A DNA stretch of 64,000 bases from Laguncularia racemosa (Eukaryota > Streptophyta > Magnoliopsida > Myrtales > Combretaceae). Under the pieces are notes generated by a model, which saw only the letters and a list, made by a program, of their open reading frames with translations, ran no database searches and was not told the DNA's origin. The stretch lies in NCBI GenBank assembly GCA_037954665.1, contig JBBMOL010000432.1:62001-126000 (forward strand), in the 5' to 3' direction. The translations under genes were made by a program, and so were the position numbers. Positions 46,588-58,739 of the stretch are shown piece by piece (position 1 is the first letter of the stretch; every line of letters begins with the position of its first letter).

Positions 46588-47782
46588 TTCCAGAAGCTTA
46601 AGGGGAAAACTCCAATACCAGGGAAGTACCGGTATTTCCTTTCTCTTATTCTCTAATATTCCTTGAGTTGTTAATTCCTTTTCAATTGTGCTAAATTAGG
46701 AACAGTGAGGACACTGTTCAAGCTAAGTGTGGGGGAGAGGATAATAAAATATAGAGAATAGAGAACTAACTTATACTCTGAATGTTTGTCCTTAAGCAAT
46801 TTTAAGCCAAATTTTTTCAAAATTATCATGAATTCTAGAGATTGTACTAAATGCTATAATAAGCATCTACAAAATGTGAAATTGACTTGTTCAAATGCTT
46901 TACTCACCCACTGCTGTGATTAGAATACATGGTTAAAATTAAGTAGTGAAATCTTTAAGAAACAAATTTACCTTGTATTTAGCTTTAGAATTGGAAGTCT
47001 AAGAGTAAGTCGAGTCCCTAAGTGAAAAATAAACAAGTTTACTTCTAGGTTATATTAGCTACTGTATACTCTTTGAAGTTGTTTGTAAAGCAATCATAAC
47101 ACTTAAAAAAAAAAAAAATCAAGCATAGCCATTACTCCAATGATTCAACTAAATTGAGTTAAGAGTATTCAAACTTGAATGTTAGAGTGAGGAAGAGTCC
47201 ATAGGGGTATCTCAAAACCCGGTCACTTGAGTGATGAGCTCGGGATGTTACCGACTCAATGAACTCACTATAACGATAAGGGCGAAAAAGGCAAAAGTTC
47301 ATGAAAAGAAGCGGGCAAAAACCCGTCAAAATAGATGCTTGAATAAATCAAAAGAACATGAATGTGAAAATTCATTGAATAAAACAAAGATGTATAAAAG
47401 GGAGAATATCTAGCAAAGAGCTTATACCATATGCTTTTACTTTATATTGTAAGGATTATATGCTTGATAATATCCAATGAAGTTTAATTGGGTGTTTTTC
47501 CTTAGTGGATTAAGTATTTACTTTTGGAATAAAAAATTCTTTTACTAAACATGAGGATTAAAGTTTGTTTTGTTTAGATTAGCTATTGAATTTTGTCCAT
47601 AGTAATTTGATCACAGGAAACCAGTTTGGTTGAAGTTGTAGACATTAAATTACAAGTCATGAATTACAAATGAATAGATGCTTGGAATGATAAAAAGAAA
47701 GTTTGTATAATCTATGACAAATTTCTCAATTGATTTGATGCAATTGCTTGAGGACAAGCAAGAGTTTAAGTGTGGGGGAATT

Positions 47783-49514
47783 TGATAAAGCTATTTTATA
47801 CTCAATCTTTATAGTATAAATTGTGTTAAATTATTATTGATTTTATAGAAATCATAAGGAAATGGTACTCTAATTCTATCATCGTGATAAATCAGGTTAA
47901 ATGCAGTCAAAGATGCCAATTCAAGTAAATTAGAGAAGCCATCTACAACTTGGTTCAAAGACAAGGATTTACACCGCCGAAGGGAAGTACATGGGCGTGT
48001 AATTCAAGTACACGACCGTGTACTTGGTTTTGAATCAACAGGAAGATACACGGTTGAAGTACACGGCCGTGTATCGGAAGCACGGTTTGAGGCACGGCCA
48101 AGATGCAAACCGTGCCCTTCACTGGACAAGAAGGCGGAAATGTTGACTTTGAACAGAGAGAGACACGTCATAGGGCACGGCCGTGGTGGAAGCCGTGGGC
48201 ACAACCGTGCTTGGAGCCGTGGTGGAAGCTAGACGTGCCAAGGAGAAGAAAGTGTGGAACATCAACCAAATGAAGGCACGGCTTGAAATCTAGCCGTGGG
48301 TGTAACCGTGGTACACACTGGACACGGATGAAGACTTGTATATTATGCACAGATGAAGGCATAGCTTTAAATCTGGCCGTGTGAGTAACCGTGGTACACA
48401 CTGGGCGCGGATGAAGACTTGAAGAATATGCACAGAGGATGGCACGGCTTGACCTACGGCCGTGTGGTGGGGCGTGTCAGGCAGACGAATCTTCACTTCT
48501 CGAAATCTACTTGGAAAAGGAAAGATATTTTCGTATCTTGCTAGCAAAAGATCACATGTTATCCCCCTAACAATATAAATAGAACCAACCCTAGAGGGTT
48601 AGGACAACTTTTGAACTTTTGAATCTTTGGATCTTGAAGAAGGAAACGCGGAGGCAGAGCAGGCAACCAAGTTCATTATGTTTTTATTTTTATTTTTCGT
48701 TTTATTGATGAACATGAGTAGCTAAGCTATTTTTCTAGCCAAAGGGTCATAGATGTTTAATTCTCCACGAATTGTGAGGTCTAATTGACTTGTATTTATT
48801 CTATTCTTTGCTTTCGGGTATTCATATATCTTCTGATCGTTTTGTCATTATTATCTTTGTTGATTGGTATGAATAGAGCTCTTCTACTCAATTAGCAAGT
48901 TAATATATTGTCAACTAGCACGTCAAATCCGTAATTGTTTGATTGTTCTAGTCTTAGTGACACAATAACATGTTTGGTTATAAAAGAGATGATCGAATTC
49001 ATGTTATGGAGGTATGTGATCATGTTTAAATAGGTTATCTTATAATCTACTGGCATGAATTGGTGGTCTCTCTAGATCTTAATGCTATTGATAGATTAAA
49101 TCCTAAGCGCTTGTCTAGGGTTGTTTAATCAATAAGAGAAATAATTCAAAGCGCTTGTCTGAGGTTATCGAGGAAGTAAGGAGAGATAGGTTGTTAGAGC
49201 TTGTTAATAACCATAACTAGTTTATCTAGAACTAAGAATAGAAGACATTTTCATCGATGATCAATTCCTAGAATTAAACTATCTTGATTCCTTTGGCTAG
49301 GCTTTTATTAATATCCGATTTTCTTACCTTGTTTTACTTTATTTTGATTCACAAACAAACCCCCCCCCCCCCCCCTTTTTCTTTTCCCTTTTATTCTCCT
49401 TGAATAGAAATAAGTTTAACCAATCTCTATGGATTCGACCCTACTCACCACTATATGCAAATCATATAATTGTTTAGGAGTAGGTTTTATTTTTGTTGGA
49501 TTCGACACCCATCA
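47783..49514 (+). repeat. O 3' LTR
   Basis: 1732 bp, TGATAAAGC...CACCCATCA. TATA box CAATATAAATAG at 48570-48581. Upstream lies a palindrome array. A run of 16 C is at 49360-49375. Confidence 0.8.
47985..48480. repeat. CACGNCCGTG array in the O LTR
   Basis: At least ten sites such as GTACACGACCGTGTAC, GTACACGGCCGTGTAT and GGCACGGCCGTGG, including a roughly 110-bp unit repeated near 48270-48480 (GGCACGGCTTGA, then GTGGTACACACTGG twice). Confidence 0.85.
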
Positions 49515-49821
49515 ATTATTTTCGTGGGAGGGAAGGAGAGTAGAAGTGTTGTTAATTCAACATTTCTTTGAACTTGAAAAATTGCCTTTTCTTGTCGTGA
49601 TTAGCTTGTTGCTTGAAGGAGCTTGTGGAGTTTGTTGTTGTAATTCCATTATGCAAATTCGGAATTGGGGAAGTGTATTTTGCATATTTGCATTGTGTTG
49701 AGTAGTAAGGAATCTATTTGAATTCAAACACATCCATTAAGTTGTGGGAGTTAATGAGTGTTATTTGAATTTGAAATTCATTTCTTACCAATTGAGGAAG
49801 GCTTGCAATTAGTGAAGAGGT
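49515..49821 (+). other. Leader fragment of a D-type element
   Basis: About 307 bp resembling the plus-strand leaders of R and the reverse of the P/Q leaders (for example TTTGAATTCAAACACATCCA). It is probably the leader of the D1 element, separated from its LTR by O. Confidence 0.55.
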
Positions 49822-49908
49822 TGATGTGCTTAAAAGACCAAGCACATGAATACCAATACAAATGGCATGAATCAACAATTACAACCAACAATTGTCTTGA
49901 TCAACAAC

Positions 49909-50912
49909 TGATGGAAAATTTCCAGCACCTTTGACACTTTCAGAACTCGATTTGGATGATGATCTAAATCACTCATATTTTACTTTATGTCTATTATTTT
50001 AATAAATATTTGAGAAATAATCTTACAGGTACAATAATAATTCTCCATGGGATGCCAATATGTCCAACAACAACTGATAGACACAGAACATTTTCAGATT
50101 GATGATCAAAGACCCGTTGCGATTGTTTTCCATTCCGAGGCATTGGTTCATGAAGACTTATGATATTTTGTACTTTGTAATTGTTTTATGAACTCTTTTA
50201 GGTTGTATTTTCTTTTGGGACACTTTCATTTCCTTGTAATTTTCATTTAGGACTAGCCACCTTAAAAGTGACAAACTTGTAATTTTGATCATTTTCTAAC
50301 CCTAGGAGTAGCAAGTATAAATACTTGCTTATAGTATGGTTTGAGGAGGCCATTTTGCAGAATATACACTAGCACTTCACGTGTGGGAATTAGGGTTCAT
50401 CCTAGTTCTAATCCTCTTATCAATTTCAACTCAAGAATTGGAACTGTGGCGAGTGTAACAAAGGGAAATTGTGAGTCATATCGATTTCTTTCTTTGCTGT
50501 TTTTCATTTCTTCTCTAGTGAGTCATATCTAGGGTGGATTTGAAGTTTCTTGGACTTATTTGTGAATGTAATTCATGACCAATTGTCTTGTTAAGATTGA
50601 TTGTTCTTTTAGTACTTGAACTATATATCATTTTAGTGTTGGCGTGCATTGGAATTGAAGGAAGAGTGGAAAATCACGGTTTTGATGATTCCATGTTGAT
50701 CTGATTTTCATGTGGATCTCAATCAATTTTGTTTTCACTTGGTGAAGATTACAAATAGGGATTGCAATTACATCATTTGATCTTTGGTTTTCCATAAAAT
50801 CTCTAAAGGTGTTCACGTGAATTGTCATCTAAGTGGACCGGTTTATATGTGATTTATGAATTGTTTTTCTTGAGTCATTTGATTGTGCTTGAGCTTGATT
50901 TTGAGCACATCA
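49909..50912 (+). mobile_element. D: solo LTR in the E LTR
   Basis: 1004 bp, TGATGGAAAATTTCC...GAGCACATCA, perfect TSD ACAAC at 49904-49908 and 50913-50917. The empty site is seen at 55960-55975 (GATCAACAACTTTACAAA). TATA palindrome perfect at 50310-50329. Confidence 0.95.
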
Positions 50913-51638
50913 ACAACGTTACAAAATGGCCCTAATTCACGAAAATTGAAGCCAAATGAATATATGGAACAAACAATGATATGAATATCAATAGATAACT
51001 AAGGAAATGAACTAAGATTCCACTCAAATTGAAATGTTTCAAATATGAAAATAAGAACCCTAGATTCACATGTATAAGAATAAAGAGCCAACAAATTGCA
51101 CTTAGATACTACTCACTAAATACAATTTCTGAAAACAACAAGAGATAATTGATATTACTCACAATCACTCTAGTTAGTTCTCGCTACAATTTCACAAGAA
51201 ATTGATAAGAGATCTTTGATTTGCAAGGCTCTCGCTCATGGCTCAAAGTGTGTATTTTTCTCAAAATGTCAAAAGCTCCATACAAACCCTAGTTAGCAAG
51301 TATTTATACTTTCTCCAATTAGGGTAAAAATGTTCAAAAAATTACAAATATGCCACTAGGTGGTTAGTTCTAATAACAAAATAGAAACAAATCATAAGTC
51401 CCGTAAATGAATAAAAGTGGCTGGTTCAATAATGAAAAGTACAAGTACAAAAGATGGTCTTCAAATGGCCAATTCTCCAAGTCAATTGAGCAATTTATGG
51501 GTCATTGGATGTAACTCCAAAAATATCCCACAAGTTGATCATCAATGCATGTTATTTGGCCATCTTGTAAAGACTGATCTATGTACCTGTTATAGTGCAA
51601 AACCAAACATTATTATGTAAACAAAAATGAACATATGT

Positions 51639-52866
51639 TAATAGGAATCCAAATCCAACAAGATTTATCATTAGGGTAAGAACTAAAGGATTTCGAATCT
51701 TGGCGATGAGGGCCCATTTTGAGCAAATCGACCCTGAAATTATTCGTTTACTAACCTCTTTTATCTTATTCATGTATTATATATTCCAATAGGCATACTT
51801 ATCATATTTTATAGGGCGATGGACAAACTCACTCAAACTCAGCTTGTGGGTTATCCATGGACCGACTTGAACTAGCGATGAGTTAGGCCGGTGAATCCTA
51901 TGGAAGAGCTCGCATGATGAAGACTATTTTCTTTTATTTTGTAATTGTTATTTAGACCATTTTATGTTGTAATTTTCTTTTGGGACACTTTCATTTTGAT
52001 TGTAATTTTCATTTAGGACCGGCCACCCTAAAAGTGGCATAGTTGTAATTTTGTGCATTTTCTAACCCTAAAGGGAGCAAGTATAAATACTTGCTTAAAG
52101 TAGGGTTTGAGGAGGCCATCTTGCATATTAGAACATACACTTTACGTGAGGGAATTAGGGTTCTTCCTAGTTCAATTTCGCTTATCAATTTCAATCTCAA
52201 GAATTAGAATTGTAGCGAGTGCAATAAGGGGAAATTACGAGTCATATTAATTCCTTATTGTTGTGTTTTCTTTTCATCTCTAGTAAGTCATATCTAGGGT
52301 TGGATTGAAGTCTTCTTGGTCAGATTTTTTATTACATTTGTAATCAAACTATCATTGCATAATTGATTGGTTTTTTAGCACTTGTTAATACCATTAATTT
52401 GTAACTATACTTGTGGCGTAGAACATCTTTGTTGTAAGGTGGATCACGGTTTGATTTGTATATTGTTGATTGAGATTCTCTTGGAATTAAGTTGGTTAAT
52501 TGATTCAATTGAGGATTATCATCTTTGTGGATTTCATTTCCTTGATTTTATCATTTGATTCATTATTCCTCAATTAGGGTTCATGCAATTTTTGTCCCCT
52601 TTGAACTAGTTTGATCTTGTGAATTGAAGTTGTTCCTTTGGTTCATTTGCATGTGCTTAGACCTTGGTTTTAGGCACATCATAATTTGGTATCAGAGCTA
52701 TATCATATTTGGATTTAAGATTGAACACATCCTAATTGAAGAATTGGTTACATTCATTGGAAATTGATGCCATTGTTCATGTGATTGAGACTAGTTTGAT
52801 TGACATTGTTTGTTTGTCTTTCAAATTGGTTTTTATATGTGCTTAATATTGGTTTTAGGCACATCA
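51639..52866 (+). mobile_element. F: LTR with PBS and a second LTR end
   Basis: TSD TATGT perfect at 51634-51638 and 52867-52871. 51639-52681 is a complete LTR (TAATAGGAATCC...GGCACATCA) with TATA palindrome AGCAAGTATAAATACTTGCT at 52077-52096. The PBS TGGTATCAGAGC at 52687-52698 follows, then about 165 bp ending again TTTTAGGCACATCA. So F is an element with nearly all internal sequence and most of one LTR lost, not a simple solo LTR. Confidence 0.9.
52687..52698 (+). promoter_or_regulatory. F primer-binding site
   Basis: TGGTATCAGAGC, exact, five bases after the F LTR end at 52681. Confidence 0.92.
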
Positions 52867-52896
52867 TATGTGGATGTCTTGGATCATACATCCAAA

Positions 52897-54803
52897 TCAG
52901 GTTCCCCTACTACTAGGATTGTACGGTAGATTCCCATTATCTCCTCGGACCTTTGAAAGATTTGCCCTCAAATCTAGGGGGTCATCTCTTAGACTAAAAC
53001 CCGATGCCTTCGTTGGCTTGTTTTCCTGACTTTTAGAAGAATCTAAGGTAGTCCTAATTTGTTCTTGGAAAGAGCGCACCTCAAATGGAGACATAGGCAT
53101 CAAGACTATCTGTAACTTACCGTTTTGAAACATATAAGTGTTTCTAAACCCATCATGTAACACCTTTCTATCAAACATCTAGGGTCTACCCAACAATAAA
53201 TGAAAGGTGCACATAAGAATCACATCACAGATGATCTCATCATGGTATTTCTTTCCTACAATGACTGGTACCTTTACCTTTTGTGTAACATGTAAATTAT
53301 CTCGGCTATCCAACTAATGCAATTTGTAAGGGCTAGGATGCGAGATAGTGGCTAGTTATAATTTATATACTAATGCAACAAATATGAAATTAGTGCAACT
53401 ACCACTATCAATGATTAGCACGCAAAGGTTACCTCGGATTCGGCAACGTGCGTGGAATGGGTTCTCTCTCTGTTTATCCCTAGCATCTACAGATATAGTC
53501 AAAACCCTATGCAACACATTAATAGGTAAGTAATGTTCACCCGTTTTATCCTCATGTGTCTCAGCGTTCTGATCATCATAGTACTCTTGCAAAGCCATGG
53601 ACAGATCTGCAGGCTTGACAGCTTCTTCTTCATCATCTTCTTCTTCGGTGCCCTCTATGAATGTCATATGTCCAAATCCCATGCATTTGAAGCGTTTAAT
53701 TTGGTGCATCTTCCCACTAGTCGAAACCCCGGTATTATCTACTTAACATCAGGTCCAACTTCCTCTTTTCCCTTTCTAGAAATCTTTTTCTCTTTTTCTG
53801 TGCTAGGGGTGACTTTTTCTACTACCTTGACATGCTCACTTGCTCCCTTTGGTCCACCAAACTGACCATCAGCTCCCACAGGCTTAATAGTATTACTGGG
53901 TCTATTACTTGTAGCCCATAATGGATTGGATCACCTCTGTCTTTCCACTTTCAAGGCTAACTATATAGCCTCATCAAGTGTACTATACCTCTAAAGCTCA
54001 ACAACATAGGCTATCTCATACTTCAACCCAGATACAAAACGTGCTAAGGTTTGCTTAGGAGGCTCTACTAACCTACATATGATCATCAAAGTTTCAAACT
54101 CCTAGACATAGTCATCTATTGTTTTGCCCCCATGTCTGAAAGTTTGTAGATGCATAAACAATCCCTTCCTATAATGCTCAGGAATGAACCTTTTCCTTAG
54201 AACCCTTTCCATGTCTCTTCAGGTGTGAATTTCAGCCTCTCTATCCCTTTGCCAGCTAATGACCAAATTTTTCCACCACAAGGCGGCATACCCTATGAAC
54301 TCAATAGCAGCAAGATGAACTCTGGTCTTACCATCTATCTCATAACACTTAAAAACGCCCTCAACCTTATCCTCCCAATCCACATAGTCATTTGCTGAAC
54401 CCCTACCATCAAATGACGGCATCTACAGCTTCACATATTCTAGGCCCCTAGGTGGGCTGAAATCCTTATTTGGATGAGGATTGACTCTGAAGTTATCATC
54501 TCTCTCCTCCCTAAAGGCATGATGATCTCCTTCCACTCTCCTTCCCATGTTTCCTCCTCCTCCTGGTCCCTTCCTTTGAACGTTTTGAGGAGCTACTCTA
54601 AGTGGTGGTGCCCGAGGATTCGCTACTGGTGGTTGTGGCATTGTCATCTTGTTAATCCTTGTTGCTAGTGTAGTAACAATGGTGGTGAGGTCCTAAAGCT
54701 GTTCCTCTAAAATTCTCCCACCTATAGTACGATGACCCTGTCTTCCACCAATTTGGCTATTGGCTTCATTGCCAATGCCCCCATTGACACTATCATTCGA
54801 CAT
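52897..54803 (-). pseudogene. E gag-protease
   Basis: ATG at 54803 begins the shared Gag start (SNDSVNGGIGNEANSQIGG by frame). VNPHPNKDFSPPRGLEYVKL, MPSFDGRGSANDYVDWEDKV (54422) and ATLWWKN-like core follow, with stops. The zinc knuckle is destroyed: the first Cys is Arg (RFKCMGFGHM) and the last Cys is lost in a short deletion before FIEGTEEEDD. Protease: IIDSGSCTNFIFVALV near 53400 and FDRKVLHDGFRNTYMFQNGK (53178). The tail FSLRDDPLDLRANLSKVRGD crosses into the LTR and stops at 52897. Confidence 0.85.
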
Positions 54804-55858
54804 GTTTGTGGATGTGATTTACTGAAGTACAAATATAGTCTAAAACAATTGCAACACTCTCCCATCACTACATAACACTTCACTCGCCACAACAATTAAA
54901 TCACCTACAAAATAAACATAACTCTATTTAACTTCACACACACACTTGTACACCTACGGTGCAACAAGTTACCAATGCAACAAACACTTCCCTACACTTC
55001 AATTATAGAAACAATAAATTGAAGCAACAATTAAACACTTCTAAGTAGTAAGTTATTGAATTCAACTAAGCAAGTGTTTAAGTAATAATACTTAATAACT
55101 TTCACACTTAAATGCTTGTTTTGAAATTCAAACTTAATTACTAAACTTTCTTCTTTAGTCATGGCACACACACTCCCATATACCATGTGCGGCACCTTCT
55201 TTACATAACTCCATAACACACTCACACTGCTACACACACAATACCTCACTCATGGTTCAATTCAATCACCACTACACACACAACACCTCACTCACAGTGC
55301 AATTTCAATCACCACTATACACACACACCACACTCATGGTGTAACTCCCTTCAACTTAATACACACATAATACAAACTCCACCAATCACAGCAACAACAA
55401 GATTCAAATACCACTTTTAATGCAACCTTCTCCACAAATGGTAAGAACAATTCAAATTCAAATAACACTCATTCAATGCTACTCAATGAATTGTTTCAAA
55501 CTTAAAGAAGGTGTTTGAATTTCAAATATCTTTCTTATCTCCACACAAAGTAAATATGGAATTTACAAACAACAAATGCAATTTTCGAAATTACCAACAC
55601 AATTTACTCTTCTATGTTTCAAAAATTTCACTTTTCCCAAATGATCATCAAGGAACACTCCCTTCTTACTCACAGCAAACTCAAGGAATACAAGCTACCA
55701 CAAGTTTTCCAAGTCTACCTCAATCAATCAACAAATATAACACAACAACACCGAAATCAAGTACTTCAATTCTAACTCAACACTTTGGATCAAGAAGTAA
55801 AAATTCAAGAACCCTAATTTCAAATGAAGATCACAAAATTTCCTTTCCTCAAACTAGT
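54804..55858 (-). other. E leader, AC-rich
   Basis: About 1 kb noncoding. A CTCA(T/C)GGTGCAAT-type phrase recurs near 55250-55340. Plus ORF 55511-55903 is a low-complexity shadow. Confidence 0.7.
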
Positions 55859-55870
55859 GCTTTGATACTA
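55859..55870 (-). promoter_or_regulatory. E primer-binding site (degenerate)
   Basis: Minus strand TAGTATCAAAGC, two changes from TGGTATCAGAGC. Confidence 0.8.
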
Positions 55871-55875
55871 AATTC

Positions 55876-56751
55876 TGATGTGCTTAAAAGACCAAGCACA
55901 TGAATACCAATACAAATGGCGTGAATCAACAATTACAACTAACAATTGTCTTGATCAACAACTTTACAAAATGGCCCTAATTTATAAAAATTGAAGCCAA
56001 ATGGATATATGGAACAAACAATGATATGAATATCAATGGATAACCATGGAAATGAACTAAGATTCCACTCAAATTGAAATGTTTCAAATATGAAAATAAG
56101 AACCCTAGATTCATGTGTATAAGAATAAGGAACCAACAAATTGCACTTAGATACTACTCACTAAATACAATTTGTGAAAACAATAAGAGATAATTGATAT
56201 TACTCACAATCACTCTAGTTGGTTCTCACTACAATTTCATAAGAAAATGATAAGAGATCTTTGATTTTAAAGGCTCTCCCTTACGGCTTAAAGTGTGTAT
56301 TTTTCTTAAAATATCAAAAGCTCCATACAAACCCTAGTTAGCAAGTATTTATACTTGCTCCAATTAAGGTAAAAATGTTCAAAAAATTACAAATATGCCA
56401 TTAGGTGGCTAGTTCTAACAACAAAATACAAACAAATCATAAGTCCTAAAAATGAATAAAAGTAGCTAGTTCAAAATGAAAAAATACAAGTACAAAAGAT
56501 GGTCTTTAAATGGCCAGTTCTCCAAGTCAATTGAGCAATTTGTGGGTTGTTGGATGTGACTTCAAAAATATCCCGCAAGTTGATCATCGGTGCATGTTAT
56601 TTAGCCATCCTGTAAAGACTGATCAATGTACTTGTTATAGTGCAAAACCAAACATTATTAGGTAAAGAAAAATGAACATATGTGGATGTCTTGGATCATA
56701 CATCTAAATCAGGTTCCCTTACTACTAGGACCTTAGGGTAGATTCCCATCA
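55876..56751 (-). repeat. E 5' LTR
   Basis: 876 bp uninterrupted. TATA palindrome perfect at 56340-56359. Ends GATTCCCATCA. Confidence 0.95.
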
Positions 56752-58739
56752 ATTATCCTACATCATTAATACCCTAAGTTATCCTATAAGCTATTAGGAA
56801 AATTATGACCTTAAAACCTACCCAATCTTATCCCCTTAGGCGTGGTGAATCAACACCAAAAATTAATTACAAAGCAACAAAACTTAACTATTATAAAAGG
56901 GGATGTATGGAGGCTAACCTATCTAAGAAAAGCCCTCCATTTCTCACGCCACTTTGAGCCCCCTATTCTCTGATTTCTACTCATCCAACTCTCTACCAAA
57001 CACACCTAATATCCCTGTAAGAAGTTAGAAATTTTCATCCATAATTAGTTCTATTTACATCTCCAAAACCGACAAGAGTTTTAGAACCCCCTATGCTATG
57101 TATCAAGGTAAGAACTTCCAAGAAGATTGAGTTATCTTTAACTCTCTTAAGGAAGCTACTAATCTTACCTATTTTCCATATTATAGGACCTTTAAGTTAG
57201 GTATTCAAGGGGTGTTCATAAAAATAAAGTAATCCTCGATTAACCCAAGTTGCTTTCATAGCATAGTCTTCATCTACATACACTAATATCACCTGTTTAT
57301 GGAATCTGTAGGTTCCAATCATAATTCCACTTCAAGTAAACCTTATCCTTGTAAGACTACTATATTTCACTTTCATTTAGAATATTTTTTAGTATTTAGA
57401 TATATTTTGAAACCCTAATAAAGACAAAAGTTCAAGGGACTTAATTTCGAATCCTAAAGACTTATGATCATCTATAGCTATTTTTGACCTATTGGACATT
57501 CATGAACATATTATTCACATATTTTGGAAATATTATGGACATATTCTTGGACATTTATGGATATATTCTTGGACATGTTGATGGACATACTCAGGGACAT
57601 ATATTTTCCGTATCATGGCATCATTTGAGAATAAGACTTACTGTGATGAGGACCTAAGCGCAGACCTTGACAATAAACCGATGAAAGACCATAAACTTGG
57701 ACTTAAGGCCTTGAATGTGAATGATTAAGAACCTAAATAATTAAAAGATACCTTAAAAGACTTTAAAAAACTCTAATAAGACTTGGGGTTCATATCGAGA
57801 TACTAGAATAGTATATTTTAGTCGTACTTGTTCTTATATGTATTTTATCTTATGTCTAATTGTTTAAGTTTTTTAGAAGATCCTCAGTCTCTACTCGAGG
57901 ATTATTACAATCCTTAAGTCAAGCCCAAGTGAGGGAGTTTAGATGATCTGCTATCTGCTTGCTGCTTGCTAATTGCTTGATGTTCTTTTGATTGCTATTG
58001 ATTGTTTGGAATGACTTATTGCTTTGCATCCTCTCATCCGCGTGGTCACTTTATTAATCGGTAAATTTAAATTCTTGGCTAAAATAACCGGATTACTCAT
58101 CACATGTCTGTAATTCAATAGGTACATAGAAAGAAAGGAAGAGTGTTCAACCTTTGCCAAAATATTTTAAAGCATATCGAAGCAGTTTTGAAAAATTTCA
58201 AGTCATTTTGAAAAATTTCAAGCCTTTCTAAAGTATTTTCGTAATGGTTATATAAAAATCCAGCATACGCTCTTAGAGGTTGCTGTTTATAAAACCTCGG
58301 TGTTGTTAATGGTAATTTTATGAAAATTGATTTTGTTAGAGGCAAAGCAGTTGGGACAGCTCTTGTTTATGGCTTGTAAGGCATTGTTAATAGATTAATA
58401 GCAAGTTGATGCCTTAATGAGGGATCACCTAATTTGGTCGTGGAGGCATTATTGAGCATTTGATTGAGGGTGAATGGTCCAGTGTGGAATTCACCAAGAC
58501 TGGCCTTTAGGGCATTTTTATTCTCGATGACGAGTTTATTTGAGGGACCGTGCCCTCAAATAGCCTCACTAGTAAGGTGAGGTGCTCCATGCGGGTAAGT
58601 ATGGAGGTCAATCAAAGTATAGACGACGTAAATGTATACCTTTTATGGTTTCAGACTCCTATGAAAGTTTTGCTTGCATTCATTATGCATGCATTCATTT
58701 CATATGTAGATAGATTTCATGATGTGCTTGATAACTTGC
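56752..58739 (+). repeat. N LTR, third segment with TATA box
   Basis: About 2 kb with no credible ORF. TATA box ATTATAAAAGG at 56889-56899 gives plus orientation. A GGACAT-rich tract is at 57495-57605, and a tandem TTTTGAAAAATTTCAAG pair at 58183-58222. Confidence 0.6.

Larger units (their letters stand above)
46588..49514 (+). mobile_element. O: Athila-like 3' end (noncoding region plus 3' LTR)
   Basis: Plus-strand mirror of the H 3' region: an internal purine tract AAGTGTGGGGGAGAGG at 46725-46740, about 1 kb noncoding, then GCTTGAGGACAAGCAAGAG and purine tract TAAGTGTGGGGGAATT (47767-47782), then an LTR. gag-pol and the 5' LTR are absent, so it is truncated. The left edge is approximate. 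Confidence 0.8.
49822..52939 (-). repeat. E 3' LTR in three pieces
   Basis: Pieces 49822-49908, 50918-51638 and 52872-52939. Ends CCCATTA (CCATCA mutated). TATA palindrome at 51295-51314, with one arm changed. The intact copy at 55876 shows the empty insertion sites of both D and F. Confidence 0.92.
49822..56751 (-). mobile_element. Element E: gag-protease retrotransposon; left LTR split by D and F
   Basis: Right LTR 55876-56751 (876 bp). The left LTR, after removing D and F with one TSD copy each, also totals about 876 bp. PBS beside the right LTR. Internal: leader, gag, damaged zinc knuckle, protease, tail. Flanks GAGGT (left) and ATTAT (right) do not match, so one flank has been rearranged. 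Confidence 0.88.

Noticed and set aside
48004..48547. Three overlapping Pro/His/Cys-rich minus ORFs
   Set aside because: Produced by translation of the CACGNCCGTG array in the O LTR; no start context or homology.
55511..55903. 130-codon plus ORF
   Set aside because: Runs antisense through the E leader and PBS; Asn/Ser/Thr-rich low complexity.
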